A DNA stretch of 47,651 nucleotides from Tannerellaceae bacterium (GTDB lineage: Bacteria; Bacteroidota; Bacteroidia; Bacteroidales; Tannerellaceae): the NCBI GenBank assembly GCA_021201865.1, contig JAJQEE010000162.1, positions 1-47,651 on the forward strand. Reading direction: 5' to 3'. The notes beneath the pieces were generated by a model. It did not search any database. It had not been told where the DNA came from and worked only from the letters and a program-made list of their open reading frames with translations. A program made the translations under genes and the position numbers. Shown here piece after piece: positions 44,823-47,651 of this stretch; the first letter of the stretch is position 1, and each line of letters opens with the position of its first letter.

Positions 44823-45219
44823 AACTGACTGGTTGCCCATTCAGAGGGATTACATCCCTTACTTATTAACCTTTTTGTATGGATAAAAGTTTTTCTTTAT
44901 TCAATTATTTATCCGTTTGTTTCGTTTAAGCCTTTCCTGATAGCTGATTTGTACGTGATAGTTATTTGTACTATTGATCTGTTTGTTGGATTTTTGTCCG
45001 GAAAAACAGAAAAACTCCTGTATGGATATGGTTAGTAAAATTTTAATTCAAAAATAACTAAAATTATTTGTTCCAGAGCGGCAGAAAGAACCTAATTTCG
45101 TAAAATAAACCGCACCAAGTCCTCTTTTTTCATACATTTCTTTTGCATGAAAGACAGAATTGTGGCAGGGAATGAATTGTATAAGTTTTTGCCACGATTT
45201 ATGTAAATAGGAAACATGT

Positions 45220-45750
45220 TTACCACATATTGTAATGAATATTTTCCTCGTCAAATTTATCTTTCGGAGTCAGTTCCTGATTGGGATATCCGATCGGGAT
45301 TACATTTAACGGATAAATATATTCGGGAAGGGAAAGGATCTGTTTAACCGTAATGATCCGGTCTTCTTCCGGATAGGTGGATGTCCATACGGCCCCTAAT
45401 CCCAGTGCTTCTGCTGCCAGTAGGATATTCTGGGTGGCGGCTGAGCAATCCTGTACCCAATAATCACCTCCATAAGTCGCTTTGCTCAGATCCCCGCAGA
45501 CTACGATTGCAACCGGTGCACTGGCTACCATTTTTGCATAGGGGAGTTTCATACTTAGTGTGTTAAGTAATAGCCTGTCTGTTACTACGATAAAAGCCCA
45601 CGATTGTAAATTCACCGCGCTGGGAGCAGCCATCGCCGCACGAAGAAGGATCCGGATCTGATCTTCACTGACAGGCATGTCCGTATATTTACGTATACTT
45701 TTTCTGGAAAGAATATTTTTTATAACCGGATTGGATTCCATTTGCTTCAT
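45220..45750 (-). CDS. Nitroreductase family protein
   Basis: FMN-dependent oxidoreductase of the nitroreductase fold. The 176-residue protein begins with the typical IKNILSRKSIRKYTDMPVSE and AAMAAPSAVNLQSWAFIVVT (flavin contacts), and has QDCSAATQNILLAAEALGLG and AVWTSTYPEEDRI. The native substrate is unknown; such enzymes reduce quinones, flavins or nitro-compounds. It stands alone. Confidence 0.92.
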   Translation of the reverse strand: MKQMESNPVIKNILSRKSIRKYTDMPVSEDQIRILLRAAMAAPSAVNLQSWAFIVVTDRLLLNTLSMKLPYAKMVASAPVAIVVCGDLSKATYGGDYWVQDCSAATQNILLAAEALGLGAVWTSTYPEEDRIITVKQILSLPEYIYPLNVIPIGYPNQELTPKDKFDEENIHYNMW

Positions 45751-45835
45751 TTTTTTCTTTTTGATTTATAACAGACGTGCTGAGAAATAAGTTTATCACC
45801 GTTCAGGAAGAGTTGTCTATCCGGATCAAACTTCT

Positions 45836-46204
45836 TTATTTCATAAACACAAAGTAAACAGCCAGCACCAGACATATAAAGGCAGCCACATGATTCCAGT
45901 GTAGAGTCTCCCCTTTGAATAATACGGTTGAAAAGATCGTAAAAATGATCAGCGTAATGATCTCCTGGATCACTTTCAGTTGCATCAGGCTGAAAGGCCC
46001 TCCGTTCCCCTGATAACCGATCCGGTTTGCCGGTATCTGGCAGGCATATTCCGCCAGTGCGATTCCCCAGGAAAACAGAATCACCAGATAGAGTGGCCAG
46101 TTACTGATCACCTTTGTTTCCTGAAGTTTCAGGTGGCCATACCAGGCAAACGTCATAAATATGTTTGAAAAAACCAATAATCCGATAGTAGTGAATGCTT
46201 TCAT
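45836..46204 (-). CDS. DUF486 family membrane protein
   Basis: A 122-residue inner-membrane protein with four predicted helices: AFTTIGLLVFSNIFMTFAWY, WPLYLVILFSWGIALAEYAC, VIQEIITLIIFTIFSTVLF and NHVAAFICLVLAVYFVFM. AEYACQIPANRIGYQGNGGP is the DUF486 signature. It belongs to the drug/metabolite transporter-like small proteins; no substrate is known. A minus-strand TATTTTTG box at 46224-46231 lies 20 bases upstream. Confidence 0.9.
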   Translation of the reverse strand: MKAFTTIGLLVFSNIFMTFAWYGHLKLQETKVISNWPLYLVILFSWGIALAEYACQIPANRIGYQGNGGPFSLMQLKVIQEIITLIIFTIFSTVLFKGETLHWNHVAAFICLVLAVYFVFMK

Positions 46205-46223
46205 CTTCTCTTATTTTAGCGTG

Positions 46224-46231
46224 CAAAAATA
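46224..46231 (-). promoter_or_regulatory. Putative -7 box of the DUF486 gene
   Basis: Minus-strand TATTTTTG, matching TAnnTTTG. Confidence 0.5.
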
Positions 46232-46322
46232 AATAAAAACGAATAAGAATAGAGCAAATAAAAGATTATCCGCATCTTTTTCCTACTTTGTCTTGTTATC
46301 TCTTCCAATAGAATAAAAAAGA

Positions 46323-46918
46323 ATGATTAGAATATATTTTACCTTATTCTTTCTGCTGATTATAGGAATAGCCTGCGGACAGAATAAACAGGATTCAACT
46401 AAAAATAAAACGCATATGATACCAGTAGATGGAGTGAATCTTCAGAAAGCCTATTTTGCTTCCGGCTGTTTCTGGGGTACCGAATATTATTTTATGAAAG
46501 CCAAAGGGGTGGTAGAGACAGCTGTCGGATATATGGGAGGCCATGTGGATAATCCTACCTACGAACAGGTTTCCGGAAAAAAACCGGCCATTTGGAAACG
46601 ACAGAGGTCACGTATGATATTACGCAAACATCGTACGAAGAGTTGGTAAAGTTGTTTTTTGAAACGCATGATTTCACCCAGACAAATGGGCAGGGACCGG
46701 ATATTGGTCCTCAGTATCTTTCCTGCATCTTTTACGCCACTCCGGAGGAAGAAGAGATAGCTGAAAAATATATTAGTATTCTGGAGGAAAAAGGATATAA
46801 AGTGGCTACTTCCTTACGTCCGGCTACTACTTTCTGGCGGGCAGAAGATTATCATCAGCAGTATTATGAGCATAAAGGATCCACTCCTTATTGTCATATC
46901 TACAGAAAGATCTTTTAA
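46323..46918 (+). CDS. msrA: Lipoprotein peptide methionine sulfoxide reductase A (frame broken at an A-run)
   Basis: Repairs methionine sulfoxide (S form) in proteins. A lipobox (LLIIGIAC) suggests export to the periplasm. The catalytic Cys is in [20 protein letters not shown], and [15 protein letters not shown] follows. The frame is lost at a run of seven A (46577-46583); in the other frame the protein continues with [40 protein letters not shown] and HQQYYEHKG. One more A would give SGKKTGHLE and a 198-residue protein. No MsrB domain is fused. Placing MsrA as a lipoprotein is less common than cytoplasmic MsrA. Confidence 0.88.
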
Positions 46919-46937
46919 TCTGTTCAGTACATCAAAT

Positions 46938-46982
46938 AAAAAATCCTCTTCAGGTGACAGAAAAGACCTGAAGAGGATTTTG
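46938..46982. terminator. Bidirectional terminator between msrA and the beta-barrel gene
   Basis: A 16-bp stem (AAAATCCTCTTCAGGT with its complement) with a 10-base loop and A/T-rich ends on both sides; it lies between two convergent genes. Confidence 0.85.
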
Positions 46983-47000
46983 TATAAGCCAATGGGTGTT

Positions 47001-47549
47001 TTAAAAGTGAATGTTTATACCGAATGTAACCTGGGATAAATTCAGATCAAGCCCCGCGCTATGCGTGTTTATATCGTCAAATGAAGAATAACTATAACCT
47101 AACCATCCCAGTTTACTGATAAAGGATATCCTTTCTGATAGGTGAATGGCTACTCCCGGCTGTAACCCCAAACCAAATGTATGAACTCCATCTGCAAAGT
47201 CAGAATAGGAATAATGGACAGAACCATCTAAGAAAAAGGATCCCCATTCTTTTTGTACTATATATGAACGGAGGAAAGGGGCGATCCGGAAATTATTATA
47301 AGATTCGTCACCATAGGATTCATAATATTGTTTCCGGTGAGTATAACTGATCTCTGTCCCAATAGCCCATTTATCAGCGAATTTATATCCGATCTCCGGT
47401 GAGATCCCTACACTGGTATTCGTATGGCCGTCTGTACTGGTTACATGGAAATTAATGCCGCCTCCCATCCATGTTTGACCTGTTTCCTGTGCTTTCATAC
47501 TTACTGTACCGACTAAACAAAGAATGGAAAAAATAAGGAGTCTTTTCAT
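47001..47549 (-). CDS. Outer-membrane beta-barrel protein
   Basis: A 182-residue exported barrel from ATG 47549 (signal peptide MKRLLIFSILCLVGTVSMKA); a TTG at 47558 is less likely as the start. Strand-like repeats alternate hydrophobic and polar residues: TWMGGGINFHVTS, VGISPEIGYKFADKWAIGTE, FFLDGSVHYSYSD and a terminal LSQVTFGINIHF with C-terminal Phe as used by the BAM machine. It belongs to the small Bacteroidetes outer-membrane protein family; function unknown. Confidence 0.88.
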   Translation of the reverse strand: MKRLLIFSILCLVGTVSMKAQETGQTWMGGGINFHVTSTDGHTNTSVGISPEIGYKFADKWAIGTEISYTHRKQYYESYGDESYNNFRIAPFLRSYIVQKEWGSFFLDGSVHYSYSDFADGVHTFGLGLQPGVAIHLSERISFISKLGWLGYSYSSFDDINTHSAGLDLNLSQVTFGINIHF

Positions 47550-47651
47550 GATAAACAATTTTAAATTAATAAATGATAGAATTCTAGCTATCTCTTTTAT
47601 TATAAAAGGGTTTATAGTTTGTTTATAGGGTTTTATGTTTGTAAATGTATA

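Noticed and set aside
45048-45254. 68-residue minus-strand frame after the nitroreductase gene
   Set aside because: It overlaps the end of the nitroreductase gene in another frame, has no recognisable motif, and may only be decayed sequence.
1-47651. CRISPR arrays, tRNA or rRNA genes, insertion sequences
   Set aside because: I saw no regularly spaced repeats, no cloverleaf or rRNA sequence and no transposase. The two recombinases are best explained by the invertible segments.

Overview
This window is chromosomal DNA of a Bacteroidales bacterium, most like Parabacteroides or a near relative. The genus is inferred, not proven. The evidence is the Bacteroidetes promoter signature TAnnTTTG before many genes, the fused LpxC-FabZ gene, Mfa/FimA-type (type V) pilus genes, a FloA-NfeD pair, a serine-type sulfatase, and abundant lipoproteins and SusD-era style leader peptides.

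Layout. 1-1141: 5' part of a topoisomerase III gene (minus). 1293-3953: a remnant of an ECF sigma factor gene, a sulfatase and a lipoprotein phosphodiesterase. 4025-7828 (minus): a TPR/PD40 protein, NfeD, flotillin FloA and a nucleoside phosphorylase in one operon. 7942-8706: a TtcA-like tRNA thiolation enzyme. 8749-29009: two tandem, paralogous, roughly 10-kb pilus loci. 29298-29357: a long perfect palindrome in a 600-bp gap. 29570-31025 (minus): miaA and a small acidic protein. 31232-34457 (minus): lpxA, lpxC-fabZ, lpxD. 34558-37668 (minus): pyrF, prfA, purM. 37812-47558: a glucosaminidase with LysM domains, a SanA-like protein, a nucleotidyltransferase-like protein, a LuxR-type regulator, an MgtC family protein, a lipoprotein, two beta-barrel proteins, a methyltransferase, a small unknown protein, a nitroreductase, a DUF486 protein and a lipoprotein MsrA.

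The main finding is the pair of pilus loci. Each has the same order: tyrosine recombinase, a ~1-kb segment bounded by perfect inverted repeats (27 bp in locus 1, 37 bp in locus 2) that contains nothing but an AraC-family regulator gene, then DUF3575, DUF3868/OmpA-like, Mfa1-type pilin, Mfa2-type anchor and a large tip-like lipoprotein. In both loci the araC gene points away from the pilus operon. A conserved TATATTTG box inside each segment also points away, and no promoter is seen between the right repeat and the first pilus gene. Inversion would place araC behind an outside promoter-like box and turn the inner box towards the pilus genes. I therefore read both loci as phase-variable pilus switches, both in the OFF orientation here.

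Eleven genes carry single- or double-base frame breaks at or near homopolymer runs. Seven are in the pilus loci and four are in ordinary genes (SanA-like, beta-barrel, methyltransferase, MsrA). The spread into ordinary genes suggests that many are sequencing or assembly errors. Both araC paralogues, however, break at the very same T-run, which deserves checking as real slippage. For broken genes I give the span of the whole reconstructed gene and state the break.
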